A program made the translations under genes and the position numbers. A stretch of 64,000 bases of DNA from NCBI RefSeq assembly GCF_009741265.1, contig NZ_WOWL01000001.1:1426001-1490000 (forward strand), read 5' to 3'. The DNA comes from Pseudarthrobacter sp. GA104 (GTDB lineage: Bacteria; Actinomycetota; Actinomycetes; Actinomycetales; Micrococcaceae). The notes beneath the pieces were generated by a model. It was given only the letters and a program-made list of their open reading frames with translations, searched no databases and was not told the origin of the DNA. Positions within the stretch are counted from its first letter, which is position 1. The number at the start of each line of letters is the position of its first letter. Below, piece after piece: positions 25,138-33,744 of this stretch.

Positions 25138-25189
25138 AACGACGGCGGCGCCGCACCTTTTTCCCAAAAGGTGCGGCGCCGCCGTCGTT
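25138..25189. terminator. Long hairpin 2, bidirectional terminator
   Basis: Perfect 24-bp arms (25138-25161 and 25166-25189) with a 4-nt loop TCCC. The arms are GC-rich with a run of four T/A near the loop. It lies 23 bp before the pckG stop and would serve both convergent genes. Confidence 0.75.
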
Positions 25190-25211
25190 ATGCCTGCTTG
25201 ATGCCGGCTGG

Positions 25212-27047
25212 TCAGCTGTGGTCAGCCATGCGTTCCTTCAGGGCTTCCAGCTCGGCACGCAGCGCGTCCGGGAGTGAATCGCCGAACTGCGCGTACCAGT
25301 CCTCGATGGACGCCAGCTCGGCGTCCCATTCCTCCCGGTCCACGCGGACAGCCTCCTCCACGTGTGCGTGGGTAAGGTCCAGGCCCGTGAGGTCCAGCGA
25401 GTCACCGGTGGGAACGTAGCCGATAGGCGTCTCCACGGCAGCGGCCTTGCCCTCGATACGCTCGATGGCCCATTTCAGGACCCGGGCGTTGTCCCCGAAG
25501 CCCGGCCAGGCGAAGCCGCCGTCGGCGGTGCGGCGGAACCAGTTCACCAGGAAGATGTGCGGCAGCCGCTCGGGGTTGGCCTTCCCGGAAACACTGATCC
25601 AGTGCTTGAGGTAGTCGCCGGCGTCGTAGCCGATGAACGGGAGCATGGCCATGGGGTCGCGGCGGAGCCTGCCCACCTGGCCGGCTGCGGCGGCCGTGGT
25701 CTCCGAGGAGAGCGTGGAGCCCATGAAGATGCCGTTTGTCCAGCTGCGGGCCTGGGTCACCAGGGGAACCGTGGTCTTGCGGCGGCCGCCGAAGAGGATG
25801 GCGGAAAGCTCCACGCCTTCGGGGCTGTAGTATTCCTCGGCCAGCATGTCGATCTGGGAGATGGGCGTGCAGAACCGGGAGTTCGGGTGGGCGGCAGGCT
25901 TGTCCGAATCCGGAGTCCAGGAGTTGCCCTCCCAGTCGGTGAGATGGGCCGGAACGTCGTCCGTCATGCCCTCCCACCACACGCCCCCGTCGTCCGTGAG
26001 GGCCACGTTGGTGAAGATGCTGTGGCCCTTGGCGATGGCGCGCATGGCGTTGGGGTTGGTGCCCCAGCCGGTGCCCGGAGCGACACCGAACAGGCCGGCC
26101 TCCGGGTTGGTGGCGCGCAGTTCGCCTTCCTTGCCGATCCGCATCCAGGTGATGTCATCGCCGAGGGTCTCGACTTCCCAGCCTTCAATGGTGGGATCCA
26201 GGAGGGCCAGGTTGGTCTTGCCGCAGGCCGACGGGAAGGCCGCCGACAGGTAGTACGACTTCTTCTCCGGCGAGGTGAGCTTGAGGATGAGCATGTGCTC
26301 AGCCAGCCATCCTTCGTCGCGGGCCATCACGGAGGCGATGCGGAGGGCGTAGCACTTCTTGCCCAGGAGGGCGTTGCCGCCGTAGCCCGAGCCGAAGGAC
26401 CAGATGGACCGTTCCTCGGGGAAGTGGACAATCCACTTGTCCGGGTTGCAGGGCCATGCGACGTCGGCCTGGCCGGGTTCCAGCGGGGCCCCCAGCGAGT
26501 GCAGGGCAGGGACGAAGAACGCGTTGGTCTCGGTGATCTTGTCCAGCACCGCGGTTCCGATGTTGGCCATGATCCGCATGGAGGCAACAACGTAGGCGCT
26601 GTCCGTGATCTCGACGCCGAACTTGGGGTCCTCAGCCTCAAGGTGGCCCATGACGAAGGGGATGACGTACATGGTGCGGCCGCGCATGGAGCCGGCGAAC
26701 AACCCGCGCAGCTTTTCCTTCATCTCGGCGGGAGCCATCCAGTTGTTGGTGAACCCGGCGTCGCGCTTGTTTTCCGAGCAGATGAACGTCTGCTCCTCAA
26801 CGCGGGCTACGTCTGCGGGGTCGGAGAAGGCAGCGAAGGAATTCGGAAAGAGATCCTGGTTCAGCCGTGTCAGGGTGCCGGCTGCCACCAGCTCATCGGT
26901 CAGCCGGGTGTTTTCCTCTTCGGACCCGTCCACCCAGTAGATGCGGTCCGGCTGCGTTAGCTCTGCAACCTCTTCGACCCACGCCAGCAGACCGGCATGT
27001 GTGGTGGGTGCTTTCTCAAGCAGCGGCTTCTGCGCCAGATCGCCCAT
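25212..27047 (-). CDS. pckG: GTP-dependent phosphoenolpyruvate carboxykinase
   Basis: PckG turns oxaloacetate and GTP into phosphoenolpyruvate, the entry step of gluconeogenesis. The 611-residue protein has the usual length. It begins [20 protein letters not shown], and the kinase P-loop reads [20 protein letters not shown] near residue 270. [19 protein letters not shown] holds metal-binding residues, and [15 protein letters not shown] and [20 protein letters not shown] are family signatures. Start 27047 was chosen because AGGAAGGGAA lies just upstream; the open frame extends 8 codons more. A CRP-like inverted repeat (GTGAC-N4-GTCAC) lies about 150 nt upstream and may give carbon-source control. 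Confidence 0.95.
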   Translation of the reverse strand: MGDLAQKPLLEKAPTTHAGLLAWVEEVAELTQPDRIYWVDGSEEENTRLTDELVAAGTLTRLNQDLFPNSFAAFSDPADVARVEEQTFICSENKRDAGFTNNWMAPAEMKEKLRGLFAGSMRGRTMYVIPFVMGHLEAEDPKFGVEITDSAYVVASMRIMANIGTAVLDKITETNAFFVPALHSLGAPLEPGQADVAWPCNPDKWIVHFPEERSIWSFGSGYGGNALLGKKCYALRIASVMARDEGWLAEHMLILKLTSPEKKSYYLSAAFPSACGKTNLALLDPTIEGWEVETLGDDITWMRIGKEGELRATNPEAGLFGVAPGTGWGTNPNAMRAIAKGHSIFTNVALTDDGGVWWEGMTDDVPAHLTDWEGNSWTPDSDKPAAHPNSRFCTPISQIDMLAEEYYSPEGVELSAILFGGRRKTTVPLVTQARSWTNGIFMGSTLSSETTAAAAGQVGRLRRDPMAMLPFIGYDAGDYLKHWISVSGKANPERLPHIFLVNWFRRTADGGFAWPGFGDNARVLKWAIERIEGKAAAVETPIGYVPTGDSLDLTGLDLTHAHVEEAVRVDREEWDAELASIEDWYAQFGDSLPDALRAELEALKERMADHS

Positions 27048-27196
27048 TTCGGTTCCCTTCCTCGGGTTCATCGGTGTGTCCTAAATGCTATGGTCCGGAC
27101 CACTGGGGTTTTTGGGACGTATGCTGACGATTTGAGGCCACAGAAATGTAATTCCGCGGGAAATCAAGGAACTTTAGGCTGAAATCCTACGACAAA

Positions 27197-27210
27197 GTGA
27201 CGAAGGTCAC
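27197..27210. promoter_or_regulatory. CRP/GlxR-like site upstream of pckG
   Basis: GTGACGAAGGTCAC is a perfect inverted repeat (GTGAC-N4-GTCAC) of the GTGA-N6-TCAC type bound by CRP-family regulators. It lies 150 nt upstream of the pckG start and 40 nt from the tRNA-Arg promoter. Assignment to pckG is inferred. Confidence 0.4.
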
Positions 27211-27249
27211 CTATACCGGTCTAGTAGCCGAGATTACACGCCCCTCGAT

Positions 27250-27279
27250 TTGGCATCCCAGCCAACCCTCGCGTAAAGT
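27250..27279 (+). promoter_or_regulatory. Promoter of tRNA-Arg(ACG)
   Basis: -35 TTGGCA at 27250-27255, an 18-bp spacer, and -10 TAAAGT at 27274-27279. The tRNA begins 45 nt downstream. A TTGGC/GCCAA inverted repeat overlaps the -35. Confidence 0.6.
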
Positions 27280-27324
27280 AATTCGAGGTTCAGGGAGAGC
27301 GGTTCTTCTCCAGGAACACGGAAT

Positions 27325-27401
<77 letters not shown>

Positions 27402-27403
27402 AC

Positions 27404-27437
27404 AAGGTCCGCACCGGTTCGCCGGTGCGGACCTTTT
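27404..27437 (+). terminator. Terminator after tRNA-Arg(ACG)
   Basis: A perfect 14-bp stem (27404-27417 and 27422-27435) with loop TTCG, ending in TTTT. Confidence 0.85.
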
Positions 27438-27467
27438 GCGTTAACCACGTCCGCATTGTCCCGGGCG

Positions 27468-27473
27468 TAGGCT
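27468..27473 (+). promoter_or_regulatory. -10 element (TAGGCT) for the disulfide oxidoreductase
   Basis: TAGGCT lies 6 nt before the ATG at 27480. The identical element and spacing precede sixA at 33668, supporting leaderless transcription. Confidence 0.55.
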
Positions 27474-27479
27474 GTCCCC

Positions 27480-28934
27480 ATGATGCCCGAGCCTGTGAAG
27501 CAGGAATTTGACGTTGTGGTGATCGGCGCAGGCGCCGTGGGGGAAAACGTTGCGGACCGCGCCGTCCAGGGCGGCCTCTCCGTGGTGCTGGTGGAGGCGG
27601 AGCTGGTGGGCGGCGAGTGTTCCTACTGGGCATGCATGCCGTCAAAGGCCCTGCTTCGGCCCGGAACGGCGCTGCACTCTGCGCAGACGACGCCGGGTGC
27701 CAAAGAGGCCGTCACACGGACCCTGGATGCTGCAGCAGTGCTCAAGCGCAGGGACCATTTCACGTCCAACTGGCAGGATGACAGCCAGGTTGCCTGGGTC
27801 AAGGACTCCGGCATCGACCTCATCAGGGGCCATGCCTGGCTTACGGCTCCCAAGGCGGTCCAGGTTGCGGGGCTGGACGGCACCTCCCACCTGCTGCGGG
27901 CGCGACACGCGGTGGTGCTGGCCACAGGGTCAATGCCGAACATGCCCCCGATCGAAGGGCTTGAGGACGTGCAGGTCTGGGGAACCCGGGACGCCACCTC
28001 CGCCAGCGAAATTCCGGAGCGGCTGGCTGTCCTGGGCGGGGGTGTTGCCGGCACGGAGCTGGCCCAGGCATTCGCCCGCCTCGGATCCGCCGTGACGCTC
28101 GTGGCGCGCAGCAGGCTGCTGGGGAACTATCCGGAGGAGGCAGCCAGCCTGGTTGCCGCGGGCCTGCGGGCGGACGGCGTGGACATCCGGCTCAATACCG
28201 CAACGGAGGGCATCACTGCGAACGACGACGGCACCTTCAGTTTGCAGTTGGCCGGCGGGTCAACGGTCATCGCTGACAAGGTCCTCGTCTCCACGGGCAG
28301 GCACCCCGCCCTTGAGGGTCTGGGGTTGGAAAGCGTCGGCATCGAGCCGGACAGCCACGGCCGCCTGAGCCTCAGTACGGATAGTTCCGGCCTGGTGGAG
28401 GGCATCCCGGGCGACGACCCGTGGCTGTATGCCGTGGGTGACGCGGCGGGCAAGAACCTGCTGACGCACCAGGGCAAGTACGAGGCACGGGCGACGGGCG
28501 ATGCCATCACGGCCCGGGCCAAGGGCGAACTGACCGGGCGGCCGGCAGACTGGAGCCGCTATTCCCAGACCGCCAACCAGTATGCCGTACCCAACGTCGT
28601 CTTTACCGATCCTGAGGTTGCCACCGTAGGCCGCACGCTGGAAAGTGCCCGCGAGGACGGCTACAACGCCTCTTCGGTGGAACTCCCCATCCAGGTGGCC
28701 GGGTCTTCACTGCATTCGGAGAACTATGAGGGGTGGGCGCAGCTGGTGGTCGACGAGGACCGGAAGGTACTGCTGGGCGCCACGTTCGCCGGCCCGGACG
28801 TCGCCGAGCTCCTGCACGCCGCAACGGTCGCCGTCGTGGGCGAGGTCCCGCTTGACCGGCTGTGGCATGCGGTCCCCTCCTACCCCACGATCAGTGAGGT
28901 TTGGCTGCGGCTCCTGGAGAAATACGGCCTGTAG
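27480..28934 (+). CDS. Pyridine nucleotide-disulfide oxidoreductase (dihydrolipoyl dehydrogenase-like)
   Basis: This is a flavoenzyme that passes electrons between NAD(P)H and a disulfide or metal. The 484-residue protein begins with the FAD motif FDVVVIGAGAVGENVADRAV. The redox-active pair is Cys47 and Cys52 in GGECSYWACMPSK, an unusual sequence compared with the GGTCLNVGCIPSK form of dihydrolipoyl dehydrogenase. The NAD(P) motif is LAVLGGGVAGTELAQAFARL near 180-200. FTDPEVATVGRTLESARE and a C-terminal HAVPSYPTISEVWLRLLEKY complete the fold, with the active-site His near the end. The true substrate is unclear; mercuric reductase and mycothione reductase relatives are options. It is a lone gene after tRNA-Arg. 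Confidence 0.88.
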   Translation: MMPEPVKQEFDVVVIGAGAVGENVADRAVQGGLSVVLVEAELVGGECSYWACMPSKALLRPGTALHSAQTTPGAKEAVTRTLDAAAVLKRRDHFTSNWQDDSQVAWVKDSGIDLIRGHAWLTAPKAVQVAGLDGTSHLLRARHAVVLATGSMPNMPPIEGLEDVQVWGTRDATSASEIPERLAVLGGGVAGTELAQAFARLGSAVTLVARSRLLGNYPEEAASLVAAGLRADGVDIRLNTATEGITANDDGTFSLQLAGGSTVIADKVLVSTGRHPALEGLGLESVGIEPDSHGRLSLSTDSSGLVEGIPGDDPWLYAVGDAAGKNLLTHQGKYEARATGDAITARAKGELTGRPADWSRYSQTANQYAVPNVVFTDPEVATVGRTLESAREDGYNASSVELPIQVAGSSLHSENYEGWAQLVVDEDRKVLLGATFAGPDVAELLHAATVAVVGEVPLDRLWHAVPSYPTISEVWLRLLEKYGL

Positions 28935-28954
28935 GGCGTCGAACCAGCCGCTAT

Positions 28955-28983
28955 TTGAACTGACCGGTCAGTTTAGTTAGGCT
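28955..28983 (+). promoter_or_regulatory. Promoter with TetR-type operator for the YhgE operon
   Basis: -35 TTGAAC at 28955-28960, a 17-bp spacer, and -10 TAGGCT at 28978-28983. A perfect 16-bp palindrome, AACTGACCGGTCAGTT, lies at 28958-28973, across the -35 and spacer. The operon's third gene encodes a TetR protein, so autoregulation by blocking RNA polymerase is likely. Confidence 0.75.
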
Positions 28984-29014
28984 GGAGCTGGACGCATTCT
29001 GCGAAAGGCCAATC

Positions 29015-29680
29015 TTGCTCTCAGCTCAGCTGCTCTCGGTCAGGGGGCGCAGGGACCCCCTGCTTCCGGCCACTTCCCTCCACGTTAACCGCGGTGAACT
29101 CCTGCTGGCCACCGGCGGACGGCAGGACCACCGCACGGCCCTTGCGCTGGTCCTCAGCGGCAGGATGAAGGCAACCGGAGGCCGCATCACCTGGGACGGC
29201 AGCGAGCGGGTCAAGCCGCGCCGGCTGGCGAGCGCCCTGGTGGACTCCCCGGGCGTCAACGAGCCGGAGCAGCACCTCAGCGTCCGGGACCTTGTCACGG
29301 AGGACCTGGCCCTGATCCCGCGCCGCTACCGGGGCGCCCTGCTCAGCAGTCCGTGGCTGAAGGTGAACAGCTTCGAGGACATCGCCGGCCTTTGGACCGA
29401 GCAACTGGATCCGGGCCGGCGGCTCGAGCTCCTGACCGCGCTGGCGCTGGCCAATCCGCGCACGGACCTGCTGGTGGTCGATTCCCCCGACCGGCACGGT
29501 GACTCCGAGTGGCTGCCGCGGCTCCAGCGGCTGGCGTTCGACGGCGGACGGCCGCTCGCCGTCGTCGCCACTGTTGGCGCCCTCCCGCCGTCGTGGAACG
29601 GACCAAGCGTTGCCATCGGCAACGCCGCCACGGGGGATGCCGCGGAAACTGCTGAACTCGAAACAGAGGTTGCCAAATGA
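29015..29680 (+). CDS. ABC-type ATP-binding-like protein with degenerate Walker A
   Basis: This 221-residue protein has the outline of an ABC transporter ATP-binding subunit and is paired with the membrane protein that follows. The N-terminus (SAQLLSVRGRRDPLLPATSL) and RGELLLATGGRQDHRTALAL match the position of the Walker A loop, but the expected GxGKST/T is missing: the key Lys is replaced (QDHRTA). The Walker B-like segment DLLVVDSPDRHGDSEW is present, but I cannot identify a clear LSGGQ motif. It may bind the membrane partner without hydrolysing ATP. The start is TTG at 29015 with AAAGG 7 nt upstream. The stop overlaps the next start by ATGA. The promoter carries a TetR operator. Confidence 0.65.
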   Translation: MLSAQLLSVRGRRDPLLPATSLHVNRGELLLATGGRQDHRTALALVLSGRMKATGGRITWDGSERVKPRRLASALVDSPGVNEPEQHLSVRDLVTEDLALIPRRYRGALLSSPWLKVNSFEDIAGLWTEQLDPGRRLELLTALALANPRTDLLVVDSPDRHGDSEWLPRLQRLAFDGGRPLAVVATVGALPPSWNGPSVAIGNAATGDAAETAELETEVAK

Positions 29681-31713
29681 CGATACTGCGGCTGGCCCGC
29701 TCCGAACTCAAGAGGATGACCGGCGGGCTGCTGCCGAAGCTGACCATACTCGCGCTGACCATGGTCCCCCTGCTGTACGGCGCCGTCTACCTCTACGCAA
29801 ACTGGGATCCCTATGGCAACCTCGACCACGTCGACGCAGCCCTTGTTGTTGAGGACGCCGGAGCCCCGGCCAGCGACGGAACGCGGCTTGACGCGGGAGC
29901 GAAGGTGGCGGACAGCCTGGTGGACGGCAACGTGTTCCACTGGATACCCGTAGCCACCACGGAAGAGGCGGACCAAGGAGTCAGCAGCGGTGAATACGCG
30001 TTCGCACTGAAAATTCCGCGGGACTTTTCGGCCAACCTGGTCTCCCCCGGCAGTTTTGATTCCGCCAGCCAGGCAATGCTGAACGTCACCACCAACGATG
30101 CCAACAACTACCTCCTGAGCACCATCGTGGATAAACTCACCACCGCCGTCCACAGCACCGTTGCCACGGAGGTGGGCGAGGAAACGGCCAACCAGCTGCT
30201 GACGGGTTTTGGCACCATCCACGCACAGATGGTCAAGGCGGCAGACGGCGCGGGCCAGGTGGCGGACGGCGTGGCGCAGCTCCGCGACGGAGCCGCCGCC
30301 CTCCATGAGGGCACCTCCGAGCTGAGCAACGGCGCCGGCGGGCTTTATGCCGGGCAGGCCAAGCTGCGCGACGGCGCCAACGAGCTGACCGACGGCGCAG
30401 GCCAGCTCAGCAGCGGACTCTCCACGCTCAAGGACAAGACGTCCACGCTGCCCACCGATTCCCGTACCCTCGCCGCCGGGGCAGCCCAGGTGGCAGCCGG
30501 AAACGCGCAGCTGAACGCCAAGGTGCAGAACGTTGCAGCCCAGCTGGAAGCCGCAGACCAGGGGCTCCGGACACGGGTGCTGGAATCAAACAGCAGGCTT
30601 ATCGCGGCAGGCGTCCTTACGCAGGAGCAGGCCGACAGCATCCTGGCCGACTTCGACGCCACAGCCGGCTCGAGCCCAATGGCTGCAGCCAAAACGGGAA
30701 TCCAGGCAGATGCCGCCCAGATCCAGCAACTGGCGGACGGGGCACAGTCTGTCAGTGCCGGCGCGGCGCAGCTCGCCGCCGGCACGCCGGCACTGAGGGA
30801 CGCCGTGTCGCAGGCTTCGTCCGGCGCCGACCAGCTGCACACCGGGGCTGCCGCACTGGCCACCGGAGAACAGGCCGCGCTCGACGCGGCCGGCCGTCTT
30901 GCTGACGGAGCAAGCAGTGTGGATGCCGGGGCGGCCCAGCTGATGAATGGTGCCGGGACGGCAGCGGGCGGGTCACGCACGCTGGCGGACGAAATCGGCA
31001 AAGGCGCCGGGCAGGTGCCCAACCCCGATGACGCCCAGAAGAGCAACATCTCCCGCGTCATGGCAGACCCTGTGGCGGTCAGCAACGTCTCACAGGCCAA
31101 GGCCGAGTCCTACGGGGCCGGGCTGGCACCGTTCTTCCTCGCCCTCGCGCTGTGGATCGGCATCTTCATGCTGGTCCAGGCAATGCGTCCCATCACCCAG
31201 CGGGCGCTGGCGTCCAATGCGGCGTCCTGGAAGATCGCACTGGGCGGCTGGCTCCCGTTCCTGGCGGTCTCGGCGGTGCAGGCAACCCTCCTTACCCTGG
31301 TCGTGAATCTTGCCCTGGGGCTCAATCCCGCCCACCCTGTCCTGATGTGGTTCTTTATGCTGGCCGCAGCAATGGCGTTCAGTGCCCTCATCCAAGGCGT
31401 TGTGGCGCTGCTCGGCTCTCCGGGGAAACTCGTGGTGCTCATCCTACTGGTCCTGCAGCTGGTGTCCTCCGGCGGGACCTTCCCGTGGCAAACCACCCCG
31501 CAGCCGCTCCACGTGGTGCATGAGGTCCTGCCCATGGGCTATGTAGTGGCCGGGATGCGGCACCTGGTCTATGGCGGGGACCTGACCATGATCGCACCCA
31601 CGGTCCTGGGCCTGGTGGGCTATACCGCCCTGGGCGCGGCCATGTCCACGGTTGCGGTGCGCCGGAATAAGTACTGGACCCTGAAGACGCTGAAACCTGA
31701 GATTGCGGTATGA
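29677..31713 (+). CDS. YhgE/Pip-type ABC-2 family membrane protein
   Basis: This 678-residue membrane protein belongs to the YhgE/Pip group related to ABC-2 permeases. An N-terminal membrane segment (LTILALTMVPLLYGAVYLYA near residues 22-42) leads to NWDPYGNLDHVDAALVVEDA, a family hallmark. A long external domain (about 60-470) contains many repeats of the type DGAxxLxxGxxQL, such as QVADGVAQLRDGAAAL and GANELTDGAGQLSSGLSTL, which form coiled coils. Five or six membrane segments at the C-terminus include PFFLALALWIGIFMLVQAM. It likely handles envelope export or stress, as phage-infection and secretion proteins of this family do; the substrate is unknown. It overlaps its neighbours by ATGA on both sides. 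Confidence 0.85.
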   Translation: MTILRLARSELKRMTGGLLPKLTILALTMVPLLYGAVYLYANWDPYGNLDHVDAALVVEDAGAPASDGTRLDAGAKVADSLVDGNVFHWIPVATTEEADQGVSSGEYAFALKIPRDFSANLVSPGSFDSASQAMLNVTTNDANNYLLSTIVDKLTTAVHSTVATEVGEETANQLLTGFGTIHAQMVKAADGAGQVADGVAQLRDGAAALHEGTSELSNGAGGLYAGQAKLRDGANELTDGAGQLSSGLSTLKDKTSTLPTDSRTLAAGAAQVAAGNAQLNAKVQNVAAQLEAADQGLRTRVLESNSRLIAAGVLTQEQADSILADFDATAGSSPMAAAKTGIQADAAQIQQLADGAQSVSAGAAQLAAGTPALRDAVSQASSGADQLHTGAAALATGEQAALDAAGRLADGASSVDAGAAQLMNGAGTAAGGSRTLADEIGKGAGQVPNPDDAQKSNISRVMADPVAVSNVSQAKAESYGAGLAPFFLALALWIGIFMLVQAMRPITQRALASNAASWKIALGGWLPFLAVSAVQATLLTLVVNLALGLNPAHPVLMWFFMLAAAMAFSALIQGVVALLGSPGKLVVLILLVLQLVSSGGTFPWQTTPQPLHVVHEVLPMGYVVAGMRHLVYGGDLTMIAPTVLGLVGYTALGAAMSTVAVRRNKYWTLKTLKPEIAV

Positions 31714-32393
31714 GCACGGAACCACCGGGAGCGGCGAAGAGCCTGCGCACCGCCCGGACTACCGCTACGCGCCAGAAACTCTTCGAGGCGTCCATGGAAC
31801 TCATCGGCGAGCGGGGTGCGGCCGGCGTCACGGTTGATGAGATCGCCGCTGCGGCAGGCGTCTCCAAGGGAACCGTCTACTACAACTTCGGCAGCAAGTC
31901 GGAGCTCATCGCGCAGCTGCTGCGGCATGGGGTGGACATCCTGAAGGCCCGCCTCCTGGGAGCACCGGAACAGGGAGCAGGCCAGCCCGGGGGCCGAGCC
32001 GGGGCTGGCGGCTCCCGGGCAAGCGACCCGCTGCTGGCCATGGAGGCAATGATCGGACAGGCCCTGGACTTCATGGCGGACTACCCGTCCTTCGCGCGCC
32101 TCTGGGTCAGCGAAAACTGGCGTACGCCCAGCGAGTGGCAGGGCACCTTCGCCGTCCTTCGCGGCGAGCTGCTCGGCGTGATCGGGGAGGCAGTGGAGAA
32201 GGTGGCGCAGGCATACCCGGTGGACCCGTCGGTTTCCCGGGGCAGCCTGGAAACCGCCATTTTCGGGGCCTGCTTCGTGGTGGGACTGGACCGCCAGACA
32301 TACCACCCCGAGCGGACGCGTGACCAAAGCGTTGCAGCAATCATGGCCATCATGCGCGGCTACGTGCTGAAGCAACCCTCAGCTCAGGGATGA
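31710..32393 (+). CDS. TetR-family repressor of the YhgE operon
   Basis: This 227-residue regulator has the TetR DNA-binding domain near residues 15-65: TRQKLFEASMELIGERGAAG, then VTVDEIAAAAGVSKGTVYYN and FGSKSELIAQLL. The C-terminal part (DPLLAMEAMIGQALDFMADY, then FARLWVSENWRTPSEWQ) is the ligand-binding domain, with a Gly-rich insert near 90-110. It overlaps both neighbours by ATGA. The palindrome at 28958 on the operon promoter is its probable target. The inducer is unknown. Confidence 0.87.
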   Translation: MSTEPPGAAKSLRTARTTATRQKLFEASMELIGERGAAGVTVDEIAAAAGVSKGTVYYNFGSKSELIAQLLRHGVDILKARLLGAPEQGAGQPGGRAGAGGSRASDPLLAMEAMIGQALDFMADYPSFARLWVSENWRTPSEWQGTFAVLRGELLGVIGEAVEKVAQAYPVDPSVSRGSLETAIFGACFVVGLDRQTYHPERTRDQSVAAIMAIMRGYVLKQPSAQG

Positions 32394-33109
32394 TTGGACC
32401 CATGGGGAAGAGCGGAAAGTTCGCGGTTATTTCCGGTGTTGTTGCGGCCGGCCTGCTGGTGCTGACCGGGATGACGCTCGCCGAGCCGGTATTCATTGCG
32501 TTCCTCGGTGTCCTGGCGCTGGCATGCCTGGCCTGCATCACGGAGATCCTGAACCGGGGGCGGCGCCTTGCCCTGCTCGTAGCATGCGCGGGCACCAGCC
32601 TCACCATCGGCTTTTCCCTCGCCTTCGTCAGCACGTGGGAACTGGCTTTCGCCGGCCAGTCCTCGTTCGTCGGAACGCCGTTGCCCACTGACGACCCCGA
32701 CAACTACTTTTTCGGCGCTGCCACTGCAGCCGTGGTTACCCTGCTCGTGCTGTTCGTCGGTGCGGCCTGGCCCCGCGGGCGCCGGCTGCACGCGCTGTCG
32801 CGGACAGGCACGGCTGGACGGAGTACGGCTGGACGGGGCCCCGGCAGAAAGGGCACGGCAACAAAGGGCACGGCAGGCAGGAACACAACAAGCAGGGGCA
32901 CGGCCAGCAGGGACGCTTCCGTGAAAGGCCGGACGACGGCGGGCAGGCCGGCCGCCAAGGGAACAGCCCAGCGCAAACCGGCCCAGCAGGCCGGGGGCCT
33001 CCGCGCGCCCGCGCGGGTGCCTTCAAGCGCAGCCAACCGCCCGTCGTCGTCCGCTTCCCCTGCCAGGACGCCGCCGAAAACGGGGGCCAAAACCACGCCG
33101 CGCCGGTGA
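32390..33109 (+). CDS. Membrane protein with basic low-complexity tail
   Basis: This 239-residue protein has about four hydrophobic segments in its first 130 residues (FAVISGVVAAGLLVLTGMTL, IAFLGVLALACLACITEILN, LALLVACAGTSLTIGFSLAF, FGAATAAVVTLLVLFVGAAW). The last 110 residues are rich in Gly, Thr, Arg and Lys with repeats such as GTAGRST and RGTASRD, and end with many Pro and Ala. It overlaps the TetR gene by ATGA, so it belongs to the same operon. The basic tail would sit in the cytoplasm or contact nucleic acid or the wall; function is unknown. The start could be the Met at residue 1 or 5. Confidence 0.7.
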   Translation: MIGPMGKSGKFAVISGVVAAGLLVLTGMTLAEPVFIAFLGVLALACLACITEILNRGRRLALLVACAGTSLTIGFSLAFVSTWELAFAGQSSFVGTPLPTDDPDNYFFGAATAAVVTLLVLFVGAAWPRGRRLHALSRTGTAGRSTAGRGPGRKGTATKGTAGRNTTSRGTASRDASVKGRTTAGRPAAKGTAQRKPAQQAGGLRAPARVPSSAANRPSSSASPARTPPKTGAKTTPRR

Positions 33110-33140
33110 CTCCTGCCGGCCCGGCAGGATGGGCGCCAGG

Positions 33141-33668
33141 TTAGTGGGCCCGGGGAACCTTGAACTTGGTGATGCGGGCGTCCTGTCCGTCCAGTTCGGC
33201 CCAGGATTTCTCCGTCTCCAGGACGGTGAGGGCGTTGGTGGGGTACCGGGTGGCAGCGTCCATGTAGGCATGGTGGTCGGAATCCCGCGAGGCGAGGTGC
33301 ATTGCCAGGTCCTGGACCCCCGGCAGGTGTGAAATCACCATCAACGTGGTCACGGTGGCCGGAACGTGGTTGATGACCGTCAGCATCCGAAGTGCTGAGG
33401 CAGCGTACAGCCCGTCCTCAAGCTTGGGGGTGGGCGCTTTGTCCCCCAGCTCCGAGCATACCCAGGTGCAGGTCTGCCTGGTCCGCAGGGCACTGGAGCA
33501 GAGGATGAAGTCCGGGACGATGTTGTGCTTGAGCAGCCAGCGGCCGGCCAGGGGCGCCTCCCGGTGGCCGCGCTCCTCCAGCGGACGCTCGTGGTCGGCC
33601 ACCCCGCCCGGCCAGTCGGCCTTGGCATGGCGCATGATCACAAGCCGTCGAAGATGGTGCCCACTCAT
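33141..33668 (-). CDS. sixA: SixA-type histidine phosphatase
   Basis: This 175-residue enzyme is a small histidine phosphatase of the SixA type, which removes phosphate from phosphohistidine. The catalytic RHx motif is at the start (LVIMRHAKADWPGG, with His about residue 14). A second His is in VISHLPGVQDLAM near 115, and Arg in SALRTRQTCTWV near 65 binds phosphate. The ATG at 33668 is preceded by TAGGCT with 6 nt between. Substrate is not readable; it may be a carrier phosphoprotein. It stands alone. Confidence 0.85.
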   Translation of the reverse strand: MSGHHLRRLVIMRHAKADWPGGVADHERPLEERGHREAPLAGRWLLKHNIVPDFILCSSALRTRQTCTWVCSELGDKAPTPKLEDGLYAASALRMLTVINHVPATVTTLMVISHLPGVQDLAMHLASRDSDHHAYMDAATRYPTNALTVLETEKSWAELDGQDARITKFKVPRAH

Positions 33669-33674
33669 GGCCCT

Positions 33675-33680
33675 AGCCTA
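33675..33680 (-). promoter_or_regulatory. -10 element (TAGGCT) for sixA
   Basis: TAGGCT lies 6 nt before the ATG at 33668 on the minus strand, within TATAGGCTA. It fits the leaderless layout. Confidence 0.55.
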
Positions 33681-33744
33681 TAGCCCGCCGCCCAAGCCAG
33701 GCACGGAGGGCACATACGCAGAGAGCGCGGCCTTGAGGTTAGTG

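Noticed and set aside
25362..26960. A 532-codon plus-strand frame
   Set aside because: It is opposite the well-supported pckG gene.
29015..29680. Considered as a standard active ABC ATPase
   Set aside because: The Walker A Lys is absent, so activity cannot be assumed.
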